Below, one piece after another: positions 16,494-25,714 of a stretch of DNA of 39,732 nt (the stretch's first letter is position 1; the number at the start of each line of letters is the position of its first letter). The DNA comes from a virus. The notes beneath the pieces were generated by a model, which saw only the letters and a list, made by a program, of their open reading frames with translations, ran no database searches and was not told the DNA's origin. The stretch is taken from the IMG/VR virus record IMGVR_UViG_3300033571_012032, positions 1-39,732 of that record. The stretch is one strand, 5' to 3'. The position numbers and the translations under genes are program-made.

Positions 16494-17684
16494 TTAGTTT
16501 CTAGTTATTTCAATTCCATCGATGGCTGTACCCTGGTTAAAAGCAGATGGCTTTAATGTTATGCCAAATTTTGGAGAAATGGCAACACCAGTTGGAGTAA
16601 AGATAATGTCTGAACCAATCTTGGTTACGTGATTGTCGTCAGAAAAAGCTTGGATAGTTATCTGATCTTTATTGGTTTTTACTCTAAGGGATCTAATTAC
16701 TGATGCTACTGTCCAGTTAAAAATTTCTGAAACAGTAGAGCTTACTGACTGGAATAGCCTGATATATTGTGGATAGCAAGTTTGGCATCCAAACGTAAAC
16801 TGTGTCCAGTTTGTACAACTAATAGTGTTGTATGAATTTCCAGAACATGGGAAAGACAAAAAGTTATAAGCGTTTCCAGAGCAGTTTTCTGTTCCTGCAT
16901 TTGTTTGTCTACAGTTTCCTGCTGGTGTCGTAAATGCCTCGCAAAAGTTAGTTCTTGTATTCCAGGCTGAACATACTGGGGTTCTTGTATTCCAGCTTCC
17001 ACAAATTCTGGCATTCCAGGAACTGCAAGACCTAAAATTCCAAGCACTGCAGCTGCTTGATCTACAGCTTCCAGGGCCCGTACCTTTTCCTACAAAGTTC
17101 CAGGCATTGCAGCTGTTTGCCCTACAGTTTCCTGCAGGAAGGTTAGAGCAGTTTCCTGGAAAAAGCTCAGTGCAGTTTCCTGCAGGAAGTGTGTTAGCCC
17201 TGCAAGTTCCAGAATTTATTCCCCAGCTTGTGCATTCTGCAGTTCTTGTGTTCCAGGCAGAACAGTTTCCAGGGGTAAAGAAAAAGGCTGCACAGTTTCC
17301 GCCAGAAGTAAAAAAGGCTGCACAGTTTCCGCCAGTAAAAGCATCACAGTTTGAGCCAGTTTGGCAATTACAGGTTACTGGGGCTTGGTCAATTCCAACT
17401 GCCCACCAGTTACCAGAGTCTGTAACCCAAAGTGCGGCAGAAGATCCTTGGTCTGTTCCAGAAAGGCTTATGCTTACATTTGTGCTTGGAAACTCAATAG
17501 TTGCTAGGGGATATTGATCGGGGTTTGTTGCTGAAGCCTTGTTACTAGAGATTGAAAATCCAGGCCTAATATTTTCCCACTCAGTTCCGTCTGAGGCTGT
17601 TCCCAAAGGAGATTGGTTAACTCTGTTGAAGGTATCTGAAAATACTTTTCTTACAGAAGAAAGCGATGAAGAAAATAGACCCAT
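16494..17684 (-). CDS. Cysteine-repeat protein within a jelly-roll
   Basis: This 396-aa protein starts at ATG 17684, which overlaps the upstream stop (TAATG, SD GGAG). Residues about 15-103 look like the first half of a concanavalin A-like jelly roll (FSDTFNRVNQSPLGTASDG; WVTDSGNWWAVGIDQ). Residues about 304-396 look like its second half (YIRLFQ; SLRVKTNKDQITIQAFSDD; GIEITRN). Between them residues 105-303 carry 24 cysteines in short units such as NCSAWNTR, SCSAWNFR and ICGSWNTR. Cysteines 121, 131, 141, 151, 161 and 171 are spaced exactly ten apart, and the spacing returns at 228-268 and 280-300. I know no named family with this insert. It sits among fibre genes and just before three glycosyltransferases. 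Confidence 0.82.
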   Translation of the reverse strand: MGLFSSSLSSVRKVFSDTFNRVNQSPLGTASDGTEWENIRPGFSISSNKASATNPDQYPLATIEFPSTNVSISLSGTDQGSSAALWVTDSGNWWAVGIDQAPVTCNCQTGSNCDAFTGGNCAAFFTSGGNCAAFFFTPGNCSAWNTRTAECTSWGINSGTCRANTLPAGNCTELFPGNCSNLPAGNCRANSCNAWNFVGKGTGPGSCRSSSCSAWNFRSCSSWNARICGSWNTRTPVCSAWNTRTNFCEAFTTPAGNCRQTNAGTENCSGNAYNFLSFPCSGNSYNTISCTNWTQFTFGCQTCYPQYIRLFQSVSSTVSEIFNWTVASVIRSLRVKTNKDQITIQAFSDDNHVTKIGSDIIFTPTGVAISPKFGITLKPSAFNQGTAIDGIEITRN

Positions 17685-18466
17685 TATGCCAAGTCTCCTA
17701 CCAGAACCCAAAGGTTTGAGGATCTTTTAATTAGTGACGCCGAGGACCATCTTGCACGAAGACTTTGTGTTGGAGTAGAGTTTACTATAACTCCAGGAGC
17801 TCCTTGAATATCTACCCCACCAGTATTGGTTCTTAGAATAGTCAGTGTTGTTCCATTTGCAAAATTTTCGGTAGCATCAGCTGGTACTGATACTATTACA
17901 GGAACGATTAGGTTAGTGTGAGAAACTTCAACTAAAGAGTTTTTGTCTGCAAGAACTAATGTATAGTCTGCTGTTTTTTGAGATATAGATGTCACCGTTG
18001 GAGCATCTGCACCCGTTGGTCCTGTAACTCCAGGAACTCCAGTTAGAGATAGTGTCCAAGATGAGTAAGTCCCTGGGCTAGACCAAAGATCAGTGCTAAT
18101 TGTTACCACTAGGCCAACAATTGTAAGAATAGTTCCCTCAACCCACTTAGATTCGGTATGTGCAAACCTTACTCTAGATCCTGTAGCCAAAGCCCCTATT
18201 TTGTTTACAGTAAACGAAAGATTTTGTTGGCTGGCCAAAGTAGTAATAGAGCTACTTGAAGTAATACCGTCATAACCAACACCGTTGGCTCCAGTTGTGC
18301 CGTTCGCTCCGCTGGCCCCTGTAGCCCCTGTGGGGCCCGTAGGGCCTGTTGGACCAAGTGCCACGTCTAAAACTATGTCCCAAGTTGAGCCTGTCCATCT
18401 CCAGGTATTGCCATCGACAGTAAACTGCTGGTTTACGTTGGGAGAGTCTGGAAAGTTGATTGGCAT
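17684..18466 (-). CDS. Collagen-like tail fibre protein, short
   Basis: This 260-aa protein has an N-terminal cap (INFPDSPNVNQQFTVDG, then WRWTGSTWD) that resembles the cap of the collagen-like protein at 23744-25453. Gly-X-Y triplets follow (GPTGPTGPTGATGASGANG), then a small beta domain and a second short triplet run (GVPGVTGPTGAD). The C-terminal 80 residues form another beta domain. TATAAT ends 6 nt before the ATG with no SD. Collagen-like segments form trimeric rods in phage fibres. The GPT triplets are of the type glycosylated on Thr in the Bacillus anthracis BclA protein. Confidence 0.82.
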   Translation of the reverse strand: MPINFPDSPNVNQQFTVDGNTWRWTGSTWDIVLDVALGPTGPTGPTGATGASGANGTTGANGVGYDGITSSSSITTLASQQNLSFTVNKIGALATGSRVRFAHTESKWVEGTILTIVGLVVTISTDLWSSPGTYSSWTLSLTGVPGVTGPTGADAPTVTSISQKTADYTLVLADKNSLVEVSHTNLIVPVIVSVPADATENFANGTTLTILRTNTGGVDIQGAPGVIVNSTPTQSLRARWSSASLIKRSSNLWVLVGDLA

Positions 18467-18472
18467 AGTTTA

Positions 18473-18478
18473 ATTATA
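18473..18478 (-). promoter_or_regulatory. -10 box, leaderless spacing
   Basis: TATAAT on the minus strand, 6 nt (TAAACT) before ATG 18466. No SD is present. The unit nearly repeats the one at 10326-10337. Confidence 0.6.
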
Positions 18479-18504
18479 CATCACTTTTCTGGCTAGTGTG
18501 CCAA

Positions 18505-21500
18505 CTATGCTTGTGATTCAGACCAGGTGATACGGCCAGATGCAACAAACTTGTTTGTAGCGTTAATTCCAGAGGTATTAACAACCTTAACAACAACTGT
18601 AAGAATATCTGGGCCATTCGGGAATACGCCATTGCCACCAAGAATAGAGTTACCCATGTTGATAAGGTCTCCCAGGTTAAAGTTTGATGTATTTGAAAGT
18701 CTATTTCCAGTGTTATCCGATGTTCCACCAGAGGCTCGGAAGGAGAATACTTTGGTTCCACCAACGACTCTGTCACCAGCATTGTGCTTAATTAGCTGTG
18801 ACAGCGAAGGAGCGCTAACGTTTTCCCACAAAACATTGCTAAGGTCAGGATTAAGAACTAGGGAAACTTCGCAATCGTGGGTAAGAATTAGTCCAATTTC
18901 ATTTAGCTTGAGCTGCATTCTGTTTATAATTTCTCTTACCCCAAGCTCTCCAGAAAGACCAGAGTCCACGGAAGGGGCTAGGCGAATTGTTACTAGAGGG
19001 ATTTCGTCTGTTCCCAGGTTAAAAGCAGTTGGATCGTTTGCTGGAGCCCCGATAGAAATTGCAACGTTAGAGGCAATTACTGGGTAAGCAACTGGGGCCG
19101 TAACGTAATCTCCAAGAAGGATAAATACCTGAACGTTAGCTCCAGAAATATTTGTATACTCTACGGTTTCACCATTAAGCTGTCCGTCTACAGTATATAG
19201 CGGTGTTCCTGCAGAAAATTTTGACGCATCCGCTACTGGGAACTGAAGCTGTATTCGATAAGTTCTTAGATTAGAGTTTGGTATTCTGGTATTAGTTAGC
19301 ACCGAGGCGGCATTTGTGGTTGCCGAAAGCGTTGCACCATTAGTAAACGATAGGTTATTTGATGTTGATGTAAACAAGTATGCCCCATCATCGTCATAGC
19401 CACCGTCCATAATAACAGACGTTCCCCAGTGGAATAGCGTTGGAGAATATGTAAATGAAGCTGAGTTTTCAATTTCATATCGTGCTGGCAAGTTACCAGA
19501 ACGCATATAGGCCTCATCTAGCTGGTTGTTGTGAACAAATTCATGGACATACTTGACTCGACCAAAGGTATCTTTAAATCCATAACGAATCTTACCAGCA
19601 CCATACCAAGAATAATCCATGTATGCCATCTGAATTTTATCTAAATCAATGTCATATCCACTTGGGCCAGTTCCATCACAAGGGTCAATAGACCAGTTTG
19701 ACTGCTTAACCTTGGTGTCAACTGTTTTTGTAACAATAACGTCTGTAGCGGTTGTTCCCTTATACTGAGGAGAAACCACTAGTTCTGTATTGCTTCTAAT
19801 TTTTACAATTCTATAGCTTCCGCCTCTAATAACCAACATGTCTCCTTCGACAAGCTGGCCTCTAAAGTTAGTATCAGTTCCAACAACTAGGCTCTCATTA
19901 TTAAAAACAGAAACCTTTCCAGAAATTTGCTGTGTAGAAGACCTTCTAACGCACCAAAGGTCTGCTCCGTCAAATTCAAAGAAGAATCCGTTCTGGGTAT
20001 CAAACATTCCTCCACGAGTATAAGACCCACTATAGCCATTCATGTTAAACTGAATAATTCCGCCTGGCAATGTAGTGGTTGGTGTTGTCGGCAGGGTATA
20101 CGTAAAAGTAAAGTCATCTACCAAAGAAGCTACAGCAAAGTTACCATTGTAAACAGGATCAGTTGATCCAGATATTGTGATGTTTGAGTTTGCAGTTAGC
20201 CTATGTGGGTATCTAGTTTTTGCTGTAGCTGTCAGTCCGCTAGAAAATATTGTCTCAAGATGAATTGGTGGGTTAAAGTTAATTGCCAAGGATGTCTGAA
20301 TTCCCTTACCTGACTGATAGCGGAAATATTTGCGTGTTTGACGTATAATTTGAGAGTTTGGAGAGCTACCTGCTGCAATTTCAACACCGCCATCAAAAGG
20401 TCTGTGTGTGGAGTAGCCGTCAGGCCTCATGTAAATTTTTGTTTCAATAAAGTACTTTGTATCGTTTGAATCAAAGTTTGGCTCTGAAGTTAGCTGCATA
20501 GTCGTGTCATCGGCAATTGTTGCAATTACAAAGTTTTCAATACTTCCAGGAGTTGTGGTAGAGTTTTTAATACCAATGCTATCTCCTACTTTAAAGTATC
20601 TCTTAAACAAAGTTCCTGTGCCAGCAATATTTCTATTTCCTCGAACAACGTCAATAGTTCCTGCACCTGCGGAGCGACCATTTACTGTTTTTATAAATAA
20701 CGAGTGAGAGCCAGATCCAGCTGAAATAGAAACTAGGTTACCCCGAAGGGCATCTTCATAGGTGTTTGCAAAGCCAACCCAAAATTCATCTTTAACAAAA
20801 ACATAATAGCTCTGGTCTGAAGTTAGACCTGTAATTGTTGTAAGACCATTGTTAAAGTATCTAACTCTTGTTCCAGGAATAAAATTGTGACCAGCATTTA
20901 CCCTAATTAAATTATTTGTAACAGTGGTGGCATCCAAAGGAACATCGGTCTCGGCGGCATAAAATGGTACAGAGAATTTAAATGAAGACTCTGAAGGAAT
21001 TTCTGAAATTGGATATGCTCCATCTAAAACACCCTGTATTCCAGCTTGAGTGAAAATAATTGATGGCAATCCACCATCCTCAATATCTACTTCTAGGAAA
21101 GTTGTTGGATTTTCTAAATAAAATCTGTCTTTATTAAGAACACGGACTACTTGCTGAGAGTTTTGAGTTAATGTTGGCTGAATAAAACTATTGGCAAAAT
21201 CGGTTACTAGATTTGAAATCAGCGTGTCTGCGTTTGCATTTGTCATTGGGGTATTTGACTGAACCATGAATGTGCTAATAAAACGAACATACTTTTTATT
21301 ATCAGTTCCAGTGATTGAGCGAATTGTTGTTCCGCTACCAGCATTTGCAGTAAATGAGTTTGTAAAGGCTTCATTCCAGGACTCGTTCCACAAAACAACT
21401 TCAAATTGAACCATGTTTGTAGCAGAGCTAACTGTACTCCAGGCAAAGTTGGCTGTTGCCCTCCAGTTTGCGTTTGATCCAACAGTATATGACCTGTTAT

Positions 21501-23742
21501 TAAATGAGTATGAGGCAGAAGTTCCAGCAAAGTTAGTTTTTAGGAATGTTTCAAATCTTTTTGACGCAAGCGTTGCATCGGTTGCAAACAAAGTGCTGTA
21601 ATGGGGAATGGCAGTGTTTTGTAGCCATTTAGTTCCTGTAAAAGAAAAATCTCTTCTAGCCAAAATTGTTCCTGCAGCAGCATCCGCAATAATTCCTGGC
21701 TCTTGCTTGTTTAGGTATAGATTTCCAGCAGATACCTCTCCAAAACCGTCTTCAGACATTAATACTGATTCATAGAAAGTGCTGGTAATTCCAGAAGTTC
21801 CAGTAGCTACTCCAGAGCCAATAAAGATATTGCTATTCTCAAATCCGTTTAGAACAACATTTCTATGATTTGCCAAAGTGCTTGTATAGCTATTCATAAA
21901 ATTATTTAATACGGTCCAAGCCCCTCTTAAGTTTCCACTAGAAGTTTTTGCATCAATTACAACTGCGCCCGTAGTAGTAGACGGTAGCGTTCCAGGTACT
22001 CCAGCTCGAACAGTAACAGTTTCTCCACCGTTATATCCGTGATCTGGGTAATAAAATGAATTGTTTAGTGAATTGTCAATAAACGCAGCAAAAGTATATG
22101 TTCCTGTAGCTTGGACAATTCTATTATTCACAAGCCTAAACCTATCAGGAGATAATACTTCTGCGGTATACGCTGTTGCAGGCAATACTACGTTTGCATT
22201 TGTATTTGTAAATACATTTGAGCTTGCTGAACGCAGAATATCTGCTCCAGCGTCAATGGTAAGCTCAATTTGCTGACCATTTGTTAGCCCATGGTTTGCA
22301 GAAAAGAAAGAGTCTCGCTCTTCGTCAAAAACTAGCGGAACAAAGAAATAAGTTGAACCAGTTACGGCAAATGGTGTTGCAGGAACAGTAAATGGAGCAG
22401 TGTCTGTAAAATAAAGTCCATTATTATTTTGTGCAAAGACTGATGGACTAAAGGTAGCTGATTGGCTGTACCTCTCAAAATCCTCAATAAAGTTAAATAG
22501 CCCAGGAGTTGTAGCGGTTTCTGGCATAACCATTAGGGTGTTGACTGCTGTAGAGTAGTATCTATTTGTAATTCTTGTGTCTACTGTTGCACCATTTCTA
22601 GCAATAAGTGCCATTTTTGCTGGCTGAGTTCTTCCCAGCCCCCAGTTAGTTGAAGCCCAGTCCCAACCAGAGGTGTCACCCCCAACTTGAGAAAACCTGT
22701 GGAAAAGTCTTGTCTGGGTATTCGTTCTTTCCATTGCGCCAATTTCGTAAACTAAGTGAAGGCCAGCCTTTCCAAAGTTATAACTTCCAGTGGTTGTAAA
22801 GTTAACAGCAGCACCACCACGAGTGAGAGATAGCTGAATGGTTGTTGCAGAACGACCTACGACATAGTAAATCTGAAATCTTGCCATTCCTCCAATAGCT
22901 ACGTCTCCAGAAGGCGGAATATATAATAGGCAGTCACCATTTCTAAGCTCGTTTGCAGGCCAGGAAACTGTGTTTGCCGTTACATCAACATCTGCAGCAG
23001 CAATTTTTCTATAATAAGTTGATCGCATTTGCTTTGTTTCAGTTTGAGAATTAGTTGGAGAAAATCCTCTAACAATTGTATCTTCAAAATCTACAAAAGG
23101 TCTGAGATCTGGAGCATTAGAAAGGGTGTTAGCCATTGTAATTTCTTTAGTACCAAAGGTATTTACAAGATAAATATTAGAACCAATTATGTGTCCGTGC
23201 TCATAAGGAGTTTCTACAGTAATTTTTGATGGAGTAAACGTATCTGAGTTAACTCCGATATCTTTTCTGTAAGGAATTTGAGAACCAGAGTAAAAGTTTC
23301 CTGGGGTAATTGTTGTATAAATGTTTCCAACGTTACCGTTAAAGGTTTGAAGTCCGTTTGCAATATATGTAAATGTTGTTGGGCTAGGAACAGTTTTAAT
23401 TAGAAACTTACCTTCACCAGTTCTAGAAGAAAGTCCACGAACGTCAATCGGTGATCCCGCAAGCAAGCCGTGAGCAGCAACTGTTGTTACCTCGATAATG
23501 TCTGATCCTGCTACGGCGGTAACAGCCGATACTGTTGATAGTGGGCGGTCTGAATCTGAAACGTAAAAAGAAGGAATGTTGTTTACAAGTTCTACAGTTT
23601 CCCATTTAGTTCCCTGAAGACCATACTCAAAGTCAGTATCAATTAGATTTTCTGGTGTAGATACACGAATCTTTGATACTGGGTCAACATAGGTCTCTGT
23701 TGGCTCAACCTTTTGGTCAAAATTTGATAGGAACTGTGTCAA
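18505..23742 (-). CDS. Giant structural/fibre protein (1745 aa)
   Basis: This is the largest protein in the window. It is beta-rich, very low in Cys, and contains several copies of a small domain marked by V-TV-AAHGLLAGSPIDVRGL, HGLTNGQQIELTI, HGYNGGETVTVRAG, GHNFIPGTRVRYFNNG and PHRLTANSNITISGS. These H-x-L/x-G-x-V/I units recur about every 150-350 residues, and I know them from large phage tail and baseplate-associated proteins. The start is TTG 23742, one base after the stop of the collagen-like gene, with SD AAGG at about 10 nt. No membrane segment or enzyme motif is visible. It is probably a fibre backbone or baseplate appendage; the role is inferred. Confidence 0.75.
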   Translation of the reverse strand: MTQFLSNFDQKVEPTETYVDPVSKIRVSTPENLIDTDFEYGLQGTKWETVELVNNIPSFYVSDSDRPLSTVSAVTAVAGSDIIEVTTVAAHGLLAGSPIDVRGLSSRTGEGKFLIKTVPSPTTFTYIANGLQTFNGNVGNIYTTITPGNFYSGSQIPYRKDIGVNSDTFTPSKITVETPYEHGHIIGSNIYLVNTFGTKEITMANTLSNAPDLRPFVDFEDTIVRGFSPTNSQTETKQMRSTYYRKIAAADVDVTANTVSWPANELRNGDCLLYIPPSGDVAIGGMARFQIYYVVGRSATTIQLSLTRGGAAVNFTTTGSYNFGKAGLHLVYEIGAMERTNTQTRLFHRFSQVGGDTSGWDWASTNWGLGRTQPAKMALIARNGATVDTRITNRYYSTAVNTLMVMPETATTPGLFNFIEDFERYSQSATFSPSVFAQNNNGLYFTDTAPFTVPATPFAVTGSTYFFVPLVFDEERDSFFSANHGLTNGQQIELTIDAGADILRSASSNVFTNTNANVVLPATAYTAEVLSPDRFRLVNNRIVQATGTYTFAAFIDNSLNNSFYYPDHGYNGGETVTVRAGVPGTLPSTTTGAVVIDAKTSSGNLRGAWTVLNNFMNSYTSTLANHRNVVLNGFENSNIFIGSGVATGTSGITSTFYESVLMSEDGFGEVSAGNLYLNKQEPGIIADAAAGTILARRDFSFTGTKWLQNTAIPHYSTLFATDATLASKRFETFLKTNFAGTSASYSFNNRSYTVGSNANWRATANFAWSTVSSATNMVQFEVVLWNESWNEAFTNSFTANAGSGTTIRSITGTDNKKYVRFISTFMVQSNTPMTNANADTLISNLVTDFANSFIQPTLTQNSQQVVRVLNKDRFYLENPTTFLEVDIEDGGLPSIIFTQAGIQGVLDGAYPISEIPSESSFKFSVPFYAAETDVPLDATTVTNNLIRVNAGHNFIPGTRVRYFNNGLTTITGLTSDQSYYVFVKDEFWVGFANTYEDALRGNLVSISAGSGSHSLFIKTVNGRSAGAGTIDVVRGNRNIAGTGTLFKRYFKVGDSIGIKNSTTTPGSIENFVIATIADDTTMQLTSEPNFDSNDTKYFIETKIYMRPDGYSTHRPFDGGVEIAAGSSPNSQIIRQTRKYFRYQSGKGIQTSLAINFNPPIHLETIFSSGLTATAKTRYPHRLTANSNITISGSTDPVYNGNFAVASLVDDFTFTYTLPTTPTTTLPGGIIQFNMNGYSGSYTRGGMFDTQNGFFFEFDGADLWCVRRSSTQQISGKVSVFNNESLVVGTDTNFRGQLVEGDMLVIRGGSYRIVKIRSNTELVVSPQYKGTTATDVIVTKTVDTKVKQSNWSIDPCDGTGPSGYDIDLDKIQMAYMDYSWYGAGKIRYGFKDTFGRVKYVHEFVHNNQLDEAYMRSGNLPARYEIENSASFTYSPTLFHWGTSVIMDGGYDDDGAYLFTSTSNNLSFTNGATLSATTNAASVLTNTRIPNSNLRTYRIQLQFPVADASKFSAGTPLYTVDGQLNGETVEYTNISGANVQVFILLGDYVTAPVAYPVIASNVAISIGAPANDPTAFNLGTDEIPLVTIRLAPSVDSGLSGELGVREIINRMQLKLNEIGLILTHDCEVSLVLNPDLSNVLWENVSAPSLSQLIKHNAGDRVVGGTKVFSFRASGGTSDNTGNRLSNTSNFNLGDLINMGNSILGGNGVFPNGPDILTVVVKVVNTSGINATNKFVASGRITWSESQA

Positions 23743-23743
23743 C

Positions 23744-25453
23744 TTAAATTACCTTCCAGCCTGTAGTCGAGTCTATGTACATTAAAACAACAAATGCATT
23801 TGATATGTCAAGTACTAGTGGACCCGTTATTCCATTAATATTAATTATACCGCTATTTATAGTCACTGGGTTGCCAGATAGGGTTCCAGAGCCATCTGAA
23901 AAGTAAACGGTGTTTCCAGAAAATAGTCCTGTTGTTGGCAAAGTAATTGTAATAGAGCTAGCAGAAGTATTAAAAATAAAACCATCAGAAACTGCAGCTG
24001 TTGCATTAGAAGTTACATATCTCCAGTTAATTCCTTGGGAACCTGTCGGCCCCTGAGATCCCGTTGGTCCTGCAACGCCTGTCGGACCAGTTGGTCCCCA
24101 AAGGTATAGGTCCCAGAACGTACTTTGATTTGATGGGGCATTGTCAATTCCAGAACCACCAACCCTAATCCATAAAGCTGTTCCAAAAGACACAACGTCT
24201 CCGTTTTGATAGTCTAATGTTGAGCCATACTCCCCAACATAGTTAAACCCTTCTGGACCTGTTGCTCCTGTAGCACCAGTTGGACCAGTACCCCCAGTAT
24301 TTCCAGTTGGACCCTGAATATTTCCAACGTTAACCCAAGTAGATGTTGTTGCTGACCAGACATATAGATTACCAGCCACAAGATATGCTTGGCCTGGCTG
24401 ACCTGTTGGCTGAGCCGCAATCAAAGCGGCTTCTGTTGCATATGAACCAAGAATTGTTACACCAGTACCTTGTGCACCAGTTGGACCCATCGGCCCTGCT
24501 GGACCTGTCCTAGCGTTAGTTATATCTACCCAAAAATTATCATAGCGAACATAAAACTTTGCGTTTGAAGAATTAAACCAAACGTCTCCTGCTGAGGGTG
24601 ATTCTGGAGCTGTGTCAGATGCAAAGAAAGACCCATCTGGACCTGTCGGCCCTTGCGACCCAGATGGCCCTTGCAATCCCGTAGGTCCTGCTGGACCTGT
24701 TGGACCTGCGGTAGAGCTTGTAAACTCTACATATGAAAGAGTGTTAATACCAACTTGGAACGTTGTTTGGTCTGTTACTAAACCAATAAACCCTTTATTG
24801 ATATGTGTGCTTCCTGCACGAACAAACATGTAAGATCCAGGAATCTCGTCTGATTCATCTGACTGTGGGTCTCTTGTTATTACCCAAGGAGTAGAGGCAG
24901 AGCCAAGAGTTGTAATGCTATAGCATCCATTTTGAATTGCGTTTGTTTGATCTTTAACAAGAACTCTTTTACCTTCAGCCCAGGCCCCAACACCGTCAAT
25001 AGTAGGGAAGGCGCCGTTTACAGAGCCAGTTAGGGTTGCACCAACGCCATCGTTGTTTGTTCCATTAAGATATGTTCCAGCAAGATTAGTTGTTGTAGCT
25101 GCTTCTACTGGTGGCTTAGCAATAATTCCCTGAGCAATATCGTCTACATAAGTTTTAGTGGCAATTACATTTGTGTCTACATTAAGAACGTCGTTTAAGT
25201 CTAGATTAAGTCCAAGCCCAACGGTAAACTCTATGCCTGGTCCAGTGGCACCAGTTGGTCCTGTTGGTCCAACAACAGTTGAAGCTGCCCCAGTTGGGCC
25301 AGGGGTACCTGCTGGACCTGTTGGTCCTGTTGGTCCAATGGCAACGGCAGTAGTAACTGTATTCCAAGTAGTTCCAGTCCAAATCCAGGTACGACCACCA
25401 TGAGAATGAAGGTCATTTACTTCTGGAAGGGAGGGAAAATTAATATTGGCCAT
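23744..25453 (-). CDS. Collagen-like tail fibre protein, long
   Basis: This 569-aa protein has a cap like that of the 260-aa collagen-like protein (INFPSLPEVNDLHSHGGRTW), followed by five Gly-X-Y blocks separated by globular modules. About 15 triplets are GPT. The first module (ATKTYVDDIAQGI, then RVLVKDQTNAIQNGCYSI) is shared with the 556-aa fibre protein. The second (SPSAGDVWFNSSNAKFYVRY) is shared with the collagen-like protein at 26724-27506. A beta C-terminal domain ends the chain. It starts at ATG 25453, 7 nt from a TGCTATAAT box. Likely a trimeric fibre. Confidence 0.85.
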   Translation of the reverse strand: MANINFPSLPEVNDLHSHGGRTWIWTGTTWNTVTTAVAIGPTGPTGPAGTPGPTGAASTVVGPTGPTGATGPGIEFTVGLGLNLDLNDVLNVDTNVIATKTYVDDIAQGIIAKPPVEAATTTNLAGTYLNGTNNDGVGATLTGSVNGAFPTIDGVGAWAEGKRVLVKDQTNAIQNGCYSITTLGSASTPWVITRDPQSDESDEIPGSYMFVRAGSTHINKGFIGLVTDQTTFQVGINTLSYVEFTSSTAGPTGPAGPTGLQGPSGSQGPTGPDGSFFASDTAPESPSAGDVWFNSSNAKFYVRYDNFWVDITNARTGPAGPMGPTGAQGTGVTILGSYATEAALIAAQPTGQPGQAYLVAGNLYVWSATTSTWVNVGNIQGPTGNTGGTGPTGATGATGPEGFNYVGEYGSTLDYQNGDVVSFGTALWIRVGGSGIDNAPSNQSTFWDLYLWGPTGPTGVAGPTGSQGPTGSQGINWRYVTSNATAAVSDGFIFNTSASSITITLPTTGLFSGNTVYFSDGSGTLSGNPVTINSGIININGITGPLVLDISNAFVVLMYIDSTTGWKVI

Positions 25454-25460
25454 AGATTAT

Positions 25461-25469
25461 ATTATAGCA
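25461..25469 (-). promoter_or_regulatory. Extended -10 box, leaderless spacing
   Basis: TGCTATAAT on the minus strand, ending 7 nt before ATG 25453. A second overlapping TATAAT (25456-25461) is only 2 nt from the ATG and is less likely to be used. Confidence 0.6.
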
Positions 25470-25501
25470 TGGTTGTATATCTATTTTAACGATTATAGGC
25501 T

Positions 25502-25714
25502 TTAAGAAGCGGTAACAAACAAGTCGTTTTCTTGATCATACAAATCTCCAATAGCAGCATACTTGCCACGGAAGTTGGCGTTATAGGATGTCTGAATCCA
25601 TGTACCATCAAGGCCTAGATTGTTTAAATACTCTTGTCCATTTTCTTCATTAGAATCATCAACAACGACTACGCCAGTAACAATACCGTTTTCAATTTTT
25701 GCAAAGTGTGCCAT
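25502..25714 (-). CDS. Small conserved phage structural protein
   Basis: This 70-aa protein (MAHFAKIENGIVTGVVVVDD, then LGLDGTWIQTSYNANFRGKY) belongs to a small protein type that recurs in tail-fibre regions of cyanophages and other marine and freshwater phages. Its function is unknown to me. I place the start at ATG 25714, not the upstream in-frame codon, because this ATG overlaps the stop of the glycine-rich gene (TAATG). Known relatives are often longer, so this may be a trimmed version. Confidence 0.75.
   Translation of the reverse strand: MAHFAKIENGIVTGVVVVDDSNEENGQEYLNNLGLDGTWIQTSYNANFRGKYAAIGDLYDQENDLFVTAS

Noticed and set aside
24612-25403. Pro/Gly-rich frames opposite and in other phases of the collagen-like gene
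   Set aside because: The GPT repeats give open frames in several phases and on the other strand. Only the 23744-25453 frame has a cap, modules and a start signal.
23744-25453. Tandem short DNA repeats that could suggest a CRISPR array
   Set aside because: They code Gly-X-Y triplets, have a 9-nt period and no unique spacers between identical repeats.
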